Positions 34,637 through 42,811 of a DNA stretch of 64,000 bases are shown here, piece after piece. A program made the position numbers and the translations under genes. Numbering within the stretch: position 1 is the first letter of the stretch; each line of letters begins with the position of its first letter. The stretch is from NCBI GenBank assembly GCA_036386415.1, contig DASVVT010000015.1, positions 62,001-126,000 on the forward strand, written 5' to 3'. The stretch comes from DASVVT01 sp036386415 (GTDB taxonomy: Bacteria; Acidobacteriota; Blastocatellia; Pyrinomonadales; Pyrinomonadaceae). The notes under the pieces are model-generated. The model searched no databases. It was not told where the DNA came from and saw only the letters and a program-made list of their open reading frames with translations.

Positions 34637-35554
34637 ATGAATCGGTCTCTTAGGTTCTTAACTTTCTTCATTATCTTTAATGTCTGCGTCAGCAATGCGA
34701 TCTCTCAAACTTCCCCTGAACAGAGTCGCCGTAAGAGCTTTCGTGAGATAGTGATGATGCCTCTCGTGTACAGTGTCCCGGAGATGGACAAGGTCAACGT
34801 CCGGTCAGATATAAAGTACACGAAAGTCAATAATCCTTATCTGTTAATGGATGCTTATATCCCGCTGCGTCTGGCGAAAGGCGAGCGGCGTCCAGCCGTC
34901 TTGTTCATTCATGGCGGTGCGGGCGCGGAGACTACCCCGAAAGATTGGGGTATCTATAAATCGTGGGGACGATTAGTCGCGGCATCGGGTATGGTCGGCA
35001 TCACCTTTACGCACCGGCTCGGCTTCCCAAAACCTTTATTGACGGAATCGGCGAGTGATGTAAACGCTGCTATTGACTACGTCCGCACCAACGCTGATTC
35101 TCTCAATGTTGATAAAGATCGCATCTGTTTAGCAGCGTATTCCGCCGGGGGGCCGATGCTGAGTATGGCAATGCGAGATAAGCCCAAGTATGTGCGCTGT
35201 CTGGTAGCGTTTTATGCCTTTATGGACATTCAACAGTCAGAGTTGCATAGGGCGCACGAGACGCCTGACCTGGTGAAAGCGTTCTCCCCTATCACCTATC
35301 TGGCGAATGACGCCGACAAGATTGCGCCAATGTTTATCGCGCGGGCAGGATTGGATGAGATACCCACCATGAATGATTCAATAGATCGCTTCATTCGCGA
35401 GGCAATCTCCAAGAATGCTTCAATTACATTTGCCAATCACCCGAAAGGTGTTCATGGTTTTGATAACCAGAACGATGATGAGCGGTCTCGTGAGATCATT
35501 CGTAGCGTGATTACTTTCATGAAAGACCAGCTAGGAGTGCCAGAAAGTAAGTGA
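34637..35554 (+). CDS. Secreted alpha/beta-hydrolase (cassette 3)
   Basis: A 305-residue protein with a signal peptide (about 1-24, ending SNAISQ). The hydrolase has oxyanion motif FIHGGAGAET, nucleophile serine in AAYSAGGPM (GxSxG-type), acid in ARAGLDEIPT and histidine in KGVHGFDN. It resembles the BD-FAE/esterase group of periplasmic carboxylesterases. The ATG follows GGAGGAGAG. Acylated natural products or antibiotics would be plausible substrates, but this is not shown. Confidence 0.85.
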   Translation: MNRSLRFLTFFIIFNVCVSNAISQTSPEQSRRKSFREIVMMPLVYSVPEMDKVNVRSDIKYTKVNNPYLLMDAYIPLRLAKGERRPAVLFIHGGAGAETTPKDWGIYKSWGRLVAASGMVGITFTHRLGFPKPLLTESASDVNAAIDYVRTNADSLNVDKDRICLAAYSAGGPMLSMAMRDKPKYVRCLVAFYAFMDIQQSELHRAHETPDLVKAFSPITYLANDADKIAPMFIARAGLDEIPTMNDSIDRFIREAISKNASITFANHPKGVHGFDNQNDDERSREIIRSVITFMKDQLGVPESK

Positions 35555-35567
35555 TAAATAAGGGTGC

Positions 35568-35668
35568 GCCTAACAACTCATTCAAGCGGAGCGGAAATAG
35601 CTCGCTTTTCATGCGCAAGATTGAAGACTTGTTTCGGCGTCTCCCGCCCGGTTAATTCGAGCGTAAGA
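35568..35668 (+). repeat. attC site 4
   Basis: Left end GCCTAACAACTCATTCAAG, right end CGGTTAATTCGAGCGTAAGAC. The right core GTAAGAC departs from GTTRRRY at the third base. Confidence 0.82.
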
Positions 35669-35705
35669 CAGCTATTCTTATGGTAGGGGCGAAAAGTTGA
35701 AAGTC

Positions 35706-36173
35706 ATGCTAAAGAGCATTCTAGGGATAATGATAATTTTCGTAGTCGCCCCTGCTCAGAAACGCTCTATCGTTGATCGTTCCGCTCCGATTGCTCCTAC
35801 AAATTGTGCTTATAATTCAATGATCGTTGATTCTGTTCGTAGCAAGCTTCTGTCTAGCGATAGTAAGAATGATTACTTGATCGCCATTGCCAGACTTGGC
35901 AATGGCGAAAGAACCAGTGAGTTAAATCGGCGTCGGCTTTATACGGTTCGCCAGTATTTGATTGCGCGCGGAGTGCCTTCGGATAGATTGATTGTAGCTG
36001 AAGGTGAAAGAATAAAGGGTTATGGTCGCGTTGAGCTATACTCGCGCGGCGAATTGGTTGAGAATTTAGTTGGCGAGCGTTGCGCTGACCTGCCAGTTCA
36101 AAATTGCGAAGAGGATTTCTACGATCCGGCTTTATATCTGCCGCGAAAAGGTAAAAGGCGGTGGTGTCGCTGA
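35706..36173 (+). CDS. Small secreted OmpA-like protein (cassette 4)
   Basis: About 155 residues with a short signal-type N-terminus (MLKSILGIMIIFVVAPA). The middle part, DYLIAIARLGNGERTSELNR and RLYTVRQYLIARGVPSDRL, matches the end of an OmpA/MotB peptidoglycan-binding domain, where the arginine-rich helix and the following IVAEGE contact peptidoglycan. The C-terminal 50 residues contain three cysteines (GERCADLPVQNCEE and WCR). A TTG at 35697 is an alternative start. The following attC is broken, so the cassette is probably fixed. Confidence 0.65.
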   Translation: MLKSILGIMIIFVVAPAQKRSIVDRSAPIAPTNCAYNSMIVDSVRSKLLSSDSKNDYLIAIARLGNGERTSELNRRRLYTVRQYLIARGVPSDRLIVAEGERIKGYGRVELYSRGELVENLVGERCADLPVQNCEEDFYDPALYLPRKGKRRWCR

Positions 36174-36187
36174 CGGCGAACGGCGCA

Positions 36188-36207
36188 GCCCAACAACTCA
36201 TACAACC
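36188..36207 (+). repeat. Half attC site (left end only)
   Basis: GCCCAACAACTCATACAACC matches the left end of the attC family, but no right core follows. The rest was deleted or replaced. Confidence 0.6.
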
Positions 36208-36241
36208 AAACAAACAATCCTTCTCACCGGAGCTCACCATA

Positions 36242-36358
36242 ATGGCTAATTCTGATGAACTAAAGATTCTTATAGAAGGTGTTGCCGTATGGAATAAGTG
36301 GATAGAGAAAAGCTTTAGGGTTAGCCCTGTTAGTTATTCATTCCGCTGGCAGCACTAA
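36242..36358 (+). pseudogene. Fragment of a pentapeptide-repeat protein gene
   Basis: The 38-codon frame opens MANSDELKILIEGVAVWNKW, the typical N-terminus of bacterial pentapeptide-repeat proteins, and stops before any repeat. It has lost its 3' part where the 3' end of the SRAP gene begins on the other strand, and its upstream attC is cut. This marks a deletion junction in the array. Confidence 0.55.
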
Positions 36359-37003
36359 TTCTTTACCTTGATGACGTGGGCTGTTGATGGATGGACTTAC
36401 AGGGTAGGCCATCATCTCCGAAGCCGGGAAGGGGCGTAAAAGCTCTTTGCGTAAATCCTGCTTTCTGACATCATCATCCAGCCATAAGCTATAAGCCTCC
36501 TGATCAAGGATCACAGGCATCCTGTCATGCACAGGCTCAAGAACCGCATTAGCCTCAGTGGTGAGAATCGAGCAGGTCTCAAGGCTCTCTCCTTCTGGTG
36601 TGCGCCACTTCTCCCACAGCCCTGCGAAACCAAACAAACGTTCATCTTTCAACTGAAAATAAAAGGGCTGTTTCCTACCGCCTGTGCGCTGCCATTCATA
36701 AAATCCATCTGCCGGGATAACGCAACGTCTGCGCTTGAATGCCTCACGGAACGAGGGCTTTTCATCAACTGTCTCACTCCTGGCATTGATGAGCTTCGCG
36801 CCTATGGAAGCATCTTTCGCCCATGATGGAATCAATCCCCACTTGAGCATCATGGCTTCGCGCTCATCAGCCTCCTGTCGCACGACCAGAATGCTCTGCG
36901 TCGGCGCGATGTTGTAACGGGCTTCAAGCGGCGGCATCTCTTCAAGCTGAAACTCTCTTTTCACTCTTTCCGCTGGCGTGCGTAACGTGAATCTCCCACA
37001 CAT
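36338..37003 (-). CDS. SOS response-associated peptidase (SRAP / YedK-HMCES)
   Basis: A 221-residue SRAP protein. The N-terminal MCGRFTLRTPAERV places the catalytic cysteine at position 2 after Met removal, which binds abasic sites in single-stranded DNA covalently. RYNIAPTQSILVVR (32-45), INARSETV and RRCVIPADGFYEW (about 85-104) and HDRMPVIL (about 155-162) are the family blocks. I chose the ATG at 37003 so that Cys2 is exposed; an upstream ATG would add 26 residues. It is divergent from umuD/umuC and probably co-regulated as a DNA-damage module. Confidence 0.92.
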   Translation of the reverse strand: MCGRFTLRTPAERVKREFQLEEMPPLEARYNIAPTQSILVVRQEADEREAMMLKWGLIPSWAKDASIGAKLINARSETVDEKPSFREAFKRRRCVIPADGFYEWQRTGGRKQPFYFQLKDERLFGFAGLWEKWRTPEGESLETCSILTTEANAVLEPVHDRMPVILDQEAYSLWLDDDVRKQDLRKELLRPFPASEMMAYPVSPSINSPRHQGKELVLPAE

Positions 37004-37033
37004 TTTCTTCTCCTCTTTTGAAAAAAGTCTGGT

Positions 37034-37049
37034 ACAAGCCTCGTCTTGT
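37034..37049. promoter_or_regulatory. Possible operator between SRAP and umuD
   Basis: ACAAG-N6-CTTGT forms an inverted repeat midway between the two divergent SOS genes. LexA is the likely regulator, but the site does not match the Escherichia coli or Bacillus LexA consensus and the local LexA motif is unknown. Confidence 0.3.
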
Positions 37050-37100
37050 GTGTTATACATCGTTTCACCCTTAACACGCAACTTTTCGAGGATGAGGAAA

Positions 37101-37526
37101 ATGGATGTAGCAGGAATCTATTTGCCGCGCCGTGCGACCAGATTATCACGCCCCGTCATCATGTGGCGCATACCTGCCGGGTTTCCTTCGCCTGCGGATG
37201 ACTACGTTGAAGGCCGGATTGACCTTAACCGTGATCTTATCAAGCATCCGCTCGCCACCTTCTATATTCGTGTTGATGGGGATTCGATGGAGCCAAGGAT
37301 TCATGCGGGCGCTCTCATCGTCGTAGATCGCATGGCCGAGACCAAAGATGACGACATCGTAGTGGCGCGTCTCGGTAGCGAGTTTATGGTCAAAAAGCTT
37401 CACATCGAGAAGGATGGTTGTATCTGGTTGGTATCGGAAAATAGAGCCTATCCTCCCATCCCTGTCACAGAAGGGGTGGACTTTGAAGTTTGGGGCAGAG
37501 TGATGCATTCAATTCAATCATACTGA
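37101..37526 (+). CDS. umuD: UmuD-like self-cleaving subunit of DNA polymerase V
   Basis: A 141-residue peptidase S24 protein. AGFPSPADDYVEGRIDLN (about 24-41) holds the Ala-Gly cleavage site; S in RVDGDSMEPR and K in EFMVKKLHIE form the Ser/Lys dyad. In E. coli the RecA filament triggers cleavage and the trimmed dimer joins UmuC. Length is normal. The ATG at 37101 follows GAGG; an ATG at 37092 would add three residues. umuC begins 20 bases downstream. Confidence 0.92.
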   Translation: MDVAGIYLPRRATRLSRPVIMWRIPAGFPSPADDYVEGRIDLNRDLIKHPLATFYIRVDGDSMEPRIHAGALIVVDRMAETKDDDIVVARLGSEFMVKKLHIEKDGCIWLVSENRAYPPIPVTEGVDFEVWGRVMHSIQSY

Positions 37527-37545
37527 ATCGAGCGAGTGAGGCAAT

Positions 37546-38811
37546 ATGACGTCGGCGATTGCCCTGGTAGATGCTAACTGCTTTTACGTTTCATGCGAGC
37601 GCGTCTTCAGTGCTCGGCTCGTCCAGCGCCCCGTCGTTGTGCTCTCCAATAATGACGGTTGCATCATCGCCCGTTCGGATGAGGCGAAAGCGTTGGGGCT
37701 GAAGATGGGGGCGCCGCTCTTTAAGAATCAGCACCTGATAGAAGCTTATGATGTGGCGGTCTCTTCCTCTAACTATGCGCTCTATGGTGATATGAGCCAG
37801 CGAGTAATGGAAGCCCTACAAGAGTTCACGCCGGAGGTAGAGATATATTCCATTGACGAGGCTTTCATGGGGCTTGATGCCCGTCCAAACGTGTCGTTTC
37901 GTGATTATGGCGCGGAGATTAAAAGGAAGGTCTATCAGTGGACGGGCATTCCGGTCTCTATCGGTATCTCGCAGACCAAGACGCTTGCCAAGGTCGCCCA
38001 ACGCTTTGCCAGGAAGATGCCGGAGGTGCAGGGTGTACTTGATTTAACCGCCGCGTCAGAGCAGACACAGGTGCTTGAAGAGACTCCTGTGGAAGATGTC
38101 TGGGGAGTCGGCCCGGCCTATTCCAAGTTGCTCAAAGGAGCAGGCATCAAGACGGCGCGTAAGCTGCGAGACGCAGACCGCAGATGGATACGCCAGCGGA
38201 TGACTGTCGTGGGCGCGCGGATTGTGGAGGAGTTGCGCGGCGTTCGTTGTCTCTCGATAGAGCAATATCCGCAGCAGAAGAAATCCGTCACCTGCTCGCG
38301 TACTTTCGGCCTGCTCGTAGAATCGCTCGATAGTTTACGTGAAGCTGTAGCCGCTTATACAAGCCGTGTTGCCGAAAGGTTGCGCCGGGCGAGGCTCGCG
38401 GCAAGCGTCGTCACGGTCTTCATCAGCACAGACCGTTTCAGTTCAGAGCCTCAATACAGTAATACCATCACGCAGGAGCTTGCGTCTGCAACCGACGCGA
38501 CCGATGAGTTACTTCAATGGTCGCTCAAAGGCCTGGAGCAGATTTACAGACCAAAGTTCAAGTATAAGAAAGCTGGCGTGATGCTCAATCATCTTGTGCC
38601 TGCGGATCAACTCTCAGTACGCTTGTATGATGATGAGAGTTTCGAGCGGTCGCGCAGATTAGCGAAGGTGATGGATGCGATCAACGCTCGGTATGGACGG
38701 GATACAATTCGATTCGGCGTAACACAATCCGATGGCCGGTGGAAGACGAAATTCTTAAAGCGCAGCCCTCGTTATACTACCTGTCTAAAAGAAGTGCTCA
38801 GTGTCGGCTAG
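37546..38811 (+). CDS. umuC: UmuC-like catalytic subunit of DNA polymerase V
   Basis: A 421-residue Y-family polymerase. ALVDANCFYVSCERVF at the start has the first metal aspartate; EIYSIDEAF (about 100-108) gives the second acidic pair. VEDVWGVGPAYSKLLKGAG forms the helix-hairpin-helix of the thumb, and the little-finger domain follows. The last 50 residues (about 370-421) have the C-terminal UmuC domain of the DUF4113 type, ending RSPRYTTCLKEV. It copies past lesions at the cost of mutations. Together with SRAP and UmuD it forms an SOS module inside the cassette array. Confidence 0.95.
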   Translation: MTSAIALVDANCFYVSCERVFSARLVQRPVVVLSNNDGCIIARSDEAKALGLKMGAPLFKNQHLIEAYDVAVSSSNYALYGDMSQRVMEALQEFTPEVEIYSIDEAFMGLDARPNVSFRDYGAEIKRKVYQWTGIPVSIGISQTKTLAKVAQRFARKMPEVQGVLDLTAASEQTQVLEETPVEDVWGVGPAYSKLLKGAGIKTARKLRDADRRWIRQRMTVVGARIVEELRGVRCLSIEQYPQQKKSVTCSRTFGLLVESLDSLREAVAAYTSRVAERLRRARLAASVVTVFISTDRFSSEPQYSNTITQELASATDATDELLQWSLKGLEQIYRPKFKYKKAGVMLNHLVPADQLSVRLYDDESFERSRRLAKVMDAINARYGRDTIRFGVTQSDGRWKTKFLKRSPRYTTCLKEVLSVG

Positions 38812-38858
38812 TAAGGTGATACTGAAATTCTAGCTATTGACATCTCTCAAGCCGGGAG

Positions 38859-38971
38859 AATAACGTGCGCTCGAATATGCCGCGCGAGCCTCACATCAAT
38901 CTCCTCAGGTGGCGGTAAAAGTCATCTCTAGTAGAAAAATACCGCCACTGGCGGTCTAATGAGCGTTATGT
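38859..38971 (+). repeat. attC site 5, different family
   Basis: Left core region AATAACGTGCGCTCGAAT pairs with the right end TAATGAGCGTTATGT. A long inner stem, GTGGCGGTA facing TACCGCCAC, is typical of folded attC. The sequence differs from the other eight sites, so this cassette came from another source. Confidence 0.68.
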
Positions 38972-38990
38972 GGCTGTATGATGTCTAGGT

Positions 38991-40010
38991 GTGGCAAAAG
39001 ATAGAGTAAAAATCCCTGACTCGCTCCGTTCTCAGATACTTATTGCTAACCAGCACGCTTGCTGTATCTGTGGTAATGCTGGGGTTCAAATTCACCATAT
39101 CAATGAAAAGCCTGATGATAATCGGTCTGCGAATTTAGCTGTGCTTTGTCTAAATCATCATGATGAAGCGACGAGCGTGACAGGACTATCAGCGAAGCTA
39201 TCTCCGTCTGAAATTAGGAAATATAAACGTCAGTGGGAAGAAGCTTGTGTTGAGCGAGTCAAACGTGCCGCTCGCGGGCGAACAGCATTCTTTATGGTTG
39301 ATTACAAAAATGCTGAGCGCATAAGGCAAATATATGCACAACTCTCGGAGCGTGAGTTCCAACAAGCTTACGAAACGCTAAAAAGTGAATTTCAAGAAGA
39401 AGAAAAGTTTAGGCAAGAGCAGGGCTTTGATATTTCTCCTGAGCCTAATACTGCGTGGAACGAACCTACTCGAAGAATGCTAAGTTGGGTGCAAGCTGGC
39501 GATCCTCATCCTAAACCGTTCCATAAAGCAAAGGGGCATCCTCAAGACCCAATGTTTCCAACGGGTGCTATTTGGATTCATCCTGAAATTGCGTATTACG
39601 ACCTATGGTGTCAAATAATGGTGCGAGCAATTATCGCAGTCCGTAATCCTTTTGACCTGGATGAATTGCTTAAGCTGGAAAAACCAGAGGTCGCTAATTT
39701 AGCCGGAAGCTTAGTGGCGTTCGAGGGACAGGTAAAGGGAGATATTGCGCCCCCAAGAAAATGGGAGCAAAAACCTGTGTGCTATACCGTATTGTCGCGG
39801 GAGTCTTTCGATACAATTTGGCGCAGTAAATTGGCTCTTAAGACGCATTACGTATATTCGGTTACTGCCGCTGAATGTTTAAGTGATGGATACGAAAATG
39901 GGGTGCTAATGATTCGCGGAATTCGCAACCTAGGTAAAAAGAAAGGAAAGCGGGTCGTAGAATTTGATGCAACTTCACTTATAATTGGGAATGGCATTCT
40001 GAAACTCTAA
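38991..40010 (+). CDS. HNH endonuclease-domain protein (cassette)
   Basis: A 339-residue protein. Residues about 23-58 form an HNH motif: CCICG, then IHHINEKPDDNRSANLAVLC with LNHHDEA, giving a zinc-binding and catalytic beta-beta-alpha fold. The remaining 250 residues are not recognised; they contain a coiled stretch (RIRQIYAQLSEREFQQAYET) and a C-terminal beta-rich part ending ATSLIIGNGILKL. A GTG start at 38991 lies 20 bases after attC 5. HNH proteins in accessory regions are often restriction-like defence nucleases, and that is the best guess. Confidence 0.75.
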   Translation: MAKDRVKIPDSLRSQILIANQHACCICGNAGVQIHHINEKPDDNRSANLAVLCLNHHDEATSVTGLSAKLSPSEIRKYKRQWEEACVERVKRAARGRTAFFMVDYKNAERIRQIYAQLSEREFQQAYETLKSEFQEEEKFRQEQGFDISPEPNTAWNEPTRRMLSWVQAGDPHPKPFHKAKGHPQDPMFPTGAIWIHPEIAYYDLWCQIMVRAIIAVRNPFDLDELLKLEKPEVANLAGSLVAFEGQVKGDIAPPRKWEQKPVCYTVLSRESFDTIWRSKLALKTHYVYSVTAAECLSDGYENGVLMIRGIRNLGKKKGKRVVEFDATSLIIGNGILKL

Positions 40011-40018
40011 CAGCGCCA

Positions 40019-40119
40019 CATAACAACTCATTCAACCGGAGCGCGGGATAGCTTGTCTTTCATCGTCAACTTAAATCAGTCAGCGTTGTGTGCGCGCCCA
40101 GTTAATTCGAGTGTTAGGC
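40019..40119 (+). repeat. attC site 6
   Basis: Left end CATAACAACTCATTCAACC, right end CAGTTAATTCGAGTGTTAGGC. Core GTTAGGC is intact. Confidence 0.88.
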
Positions 40120-40258
40120 GTTGCGGCTAAATGGTTATTGCTAGTTCAGCTAAAAAGGTCAATAATCAGCAAAAAGGTTATTTGACTGCCGGGACTGACT
40201 TTTCAGACCGTTAATATTATCAGAAGCGGTAATGATTTAAGCTTTTCAAGAGGTTACG

Positions 40259-40314
40259 TCACATTTGAAGAGAATATCAACTTCAATGTATTGTTAAGCG
40301 CCGATCAAATGTGA
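40259..40314. promoter_or_regulatory. Inverted repeat upstream of the protease system
   Basis: TCACATTTGA (40259-40268) and TCAAATGTGA (40305-40314) are exact complements 36 bases apart, 25-80 bases before the first gene. They could bind a regulator or form a leader hairpin that hides the ribosome site at 40326-40333. Confidence 0.4.
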
Positions 40315-40338
40315 TTTCACCTGAAGAGAGGAGATCAA

Positions 40339-40680
40339 ATGATGGATGAACACCACACTGAGGACTCTGGCACAGATATTCCACTTGCTGAAACCTTACA
40401 AACGCTTCGTCGCGAGCTTCAACTAGCCCAATTACAGTCGGTGGGTGAGGGAATCCTGTTCGAGATGGATAAGATAGAGTTGGAACTCCAAGTGGTTATT
40501 TCGCGCAGGGCAAAGGGGGAGGGCGGAATCCAATTCTATGTTGTCAAAGCTGGCGGAGAGGTTGAGAGAGCTAATGAGACGACGCACACCGTCAAGCTTA
40601 CGCTTACTCCAATGAGTGACGAATCGGGGAAACGTTTGAGAGTCTCATCGCATACAACTCAGGGGCCGTCGAGGAGTTGA
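40339..40680 (+). CDS. TrypCO2 (trypsin-co-occurring domain 2) protein
   Basis: A 113-residue protein. IPLAETLQTLRRELQLAQ (14-31), FEMDKIELELQVVISRRA (about 41-58), GGIQFYVVKAGGEVER and HTVKLTLTPM match the small TrypCO2 domain, which is found next to trypsin-like and other effector proteins in bacterial conflict systems. The start follows GAGAGGAG. The stop is one base before the protease start, so the genes are translationally coupled. It should act as the partner or activator of the protease. Confidence 0.8.
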   Translation: MMDEHHTEDSGTDIPLAETLQTLRRELQLAQLQSVGEGILFEMDKIELELQVVISRRAKGEGGIQFYVVKAGGEVERANETTHTVKLTLTPMSDESGKRLRVSSHTTQGPSRS

Positions 40681-40681
40681 G

Positions 40682-42787
40682 ATGGCGGGCTTAGATATTA
40701 AGCGGCTTGCGCTTATTCACAGCAAAGTAAAAACTAGCAGCGGCGACGAGCATGTTTACGGAACCGGGTACTTCGTAACGACAGAGCTCGTGCTGACCGC
40801 CAGCCATGTGTTATCCAAAGGGCTCCCGGAATTGATAGAGGTGCGTCCGGGAGCTCACGCGCACGGGCGAGAGTCATCCTGGGTGGAAGCTGAACCGAAG
40901 CCGGTTTGGGAAAATGCAAAGCTCGATGCGGCTCTCATCCGGGTAGTTCAGCCTATTTCGGAGGACGTACCATTACCCGACTGGGGTGATATGGATTTTC
41001 AGAAGAACCAGGACTGGGACTCAGTCGCTTATCCAGATGCATCATCTGAAGAGACGCAAAATGGTACGGAATTTAAAACCTCTGGCCTCAGAGGAACTTT
41101 ATACGCGCACGGCGGAGGCGGGCAAGGGACACGCGAACTGGAATTAGGCGTTGAAGATGAAGCAACGTTGTGGGCTGGCATTTCGGGCGCTCCGGTTTTT
41201 GTCGGTGAAAAGCTTGTCGGCATTATCAAATCGTCCTTCTCATCTTTCGAGCAGAGACGACTTGCGGCTGTACCTGTCGAGTTTCTGCGGCGCGACCCGG
41301 ACTTTCGTAAAGCTATAGCTCCGAAATGGCTTCAGCCCTTTCCGCAAAAAACCTGGGTGCTCATTCTTAATCAAGAGAATAAGTACCCGGAGTTGACGGA
41401 TACGGTTAAAGCGGCAATCAGTAATAGGAGTGAAGATATAGAGCGCACGGCGGGCAGGCCACTTGAAGACGAGCCGCGTGTTGTCTCAGTGACCGACGCG
41501 CTAGAGAGTCCTGAGCGTTTGTTTCAATTTATACAGGCCATCTGCGCCGCCCCGATCATGGTCTTTGACGTAACTGACTTCGAGCCGGCGGTAATGATGT
41601 TTCTTGGCATTCGAGCTGTTGTCCGGCGCGGTGTCACCCTTACGACGACGAATAAGTCTCTTAACGAGAGCTTACTCTCCGAACTCCCTTTTAACATTCA
41701 AGAGACCAAGCTCATTGATCTTTCAGAAGAGGAGATCGGAAGTCCCAAGCATCCGTTAAATTGGATTGGCAGTGCTATAGTAAAAGGTCTGACACAACTT
41801 CAAAGCCATCCTAATTATCTTGACCTCCCCGCATATAATGCTGTCCGCTGTCCGGAGCCAAAGGACTTTGCGGGTAAACCCCTGACGAAGGATAAAGCTC
41901 TGATGCTGTGTTCATTTCATAAGCATTACACAGAACACTACTGGAAATACGTTGCTAACAAAATAGTTAAGAAAGCCGCCCCGAAGACACTCGAACGGAT
42001 GCTCGACATCTCGTCTCCCAGACTGGTCGGGCTTGCTCTTTATGAGAGTATTCGCTGGACGCCGTGCTGCATTATTGATTGGACTCAGTGGCGTCCAAAT
42101 GTCTTCTTTGAGCTCGGTGTAAGGCTGGCCTGCTCAGACATTGGCCCCATCTCCCTGATTGAAGAGGGCGAGATTCTTGATGAGAGGAATGACATCGGAG
42201 AAGCGAACACAACTGCAAGTGCTCCAACCGAAGAGACGGGGTCGAAGCCTCCGATACTCAATCAACGGCATCAATTAATCAGGCTATTAGCTCCTACGAA
42301 ATACAAATTGCAGGGGCCGATTGAACCCTTCGACAAAGCCTTCAGACGCTACGATGCCATCATCAACGACCAGGATGTTTCCATTGACGATTCAGCGATT
42401 GCTCACAATGCAATCTACCGGGCAATTGTGAATTCGTATTTTTGGCAGCAGGAGCCGATTTCCAGACTTCCTCATGAAGAATTGAGTGCCAATGTGCAGG
42501 CGCAATTAGGTAAAGACCCGCAGAAGCAGGGGCGTTCACAGGTCTTGTTTTCTTCAAATCCTGAGTTCGCAAAGGAACTGAGACGTAATGTGCAGGAAAG
42601 ATGGATTGCGGCCTGGTATTACCTTAAAGGTCGTTATGCAATGGAAGAGTTTCGCTCCAATGCGGAATTACGGAAGCAATTAACTACCCTCGGTGAGGAG
42701 GTTGCTCAGTGGTTATCTAAAACGCCCGATTACGATAGAATTTATAATGAAATCATTGAAGTGATTGATGATTTAGGGGAACAATAA
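40682..42787 (+). CDS. Trypsin-like protease fused to a duplicated nucleotide-processing-type domain
   Basis: A 701-residue protein. Residues 1-215 form a trypsin-like protease: GTGYFVTTELVLTASHVL with H42, LDAALIRV with D82 and GISGAPVF with S168. Two related Rossmann-like modules follow. The first has FDVTDFEPAVMMFLGIRA (about 294-311); the second has IDWTQWRPNVFFELG (465-479). This second block looks like the P-N-V-F-[YF]-E-L-G motif of nucleoside deoxyribosyltransferase- or TIR-like enzymes, whose glutamate is catalytic. The first copy has Leu at that place and may be inactive. No membrane segments are present. The whole protein is not recognised as a described family; effector function is inference. 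Confidence 0.75.
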   Translation: MAGLDIKRLALIHSKVKTSSGDEHVYGTGYFVTTELVLTASHVLSKGLPELIEVRPGAHAHGRESSWVEAEPKPVWENAKLDAALIRVVQPISEDVPLPDWGDMDFQKNQDWDSVAYPDASSEETQNGTEFKTSGLRGTLYAHGGGGQGTRELELGVEDEATLWAGISGAPVFVGEKLVGIIKSSFSSFEQRRLAAVPVEFLRRDPDFRKAIAPKWLQPFPQKTWVLILNQENKYPELTDTVKAAISNRSEDIERTAGRPLEDEPRVVSVTDALESPERLFQFIQAICAAPIMVFDVTDFEPAVMMFLGIRAVVRRGVTLTTTNKSLNESLLSELPFNIQETKLIDLSEEEIGSPKHPLNWIGSAIVKGLTQLQSHPNYLDLPAYNAVRCPEPKDFAGKPLTKDKALMLCSFHKHYTEHYWKYVANKIVKKAAPKTLERMLDISSPRLVGLALYESIRWTPCCIIDWTQWRPNVFFELGVRLACSDIGPISLIEEGEILDERNDIGEANTTASAPTEETGSKPPILNQRHQLIRLLAPTKYKLQGPIEPFDKAFRRYDAIINDQDVSIDDSAIAHNAIYRAIVNSYFWQQEPISRLPHEELSANVQAQLGKDPQKQGRSQVLFSSNPEFAKELRRNVQERWIAAWYYLKGRYAMEEFRSNAELRKQLTTLGEEVAQWLSKTPDYDRIYNEIIEVIDDLGEQ

Positions 42788-42811
42788 AGCCAAAGTCTAA
42801 GGAAGAATCAG

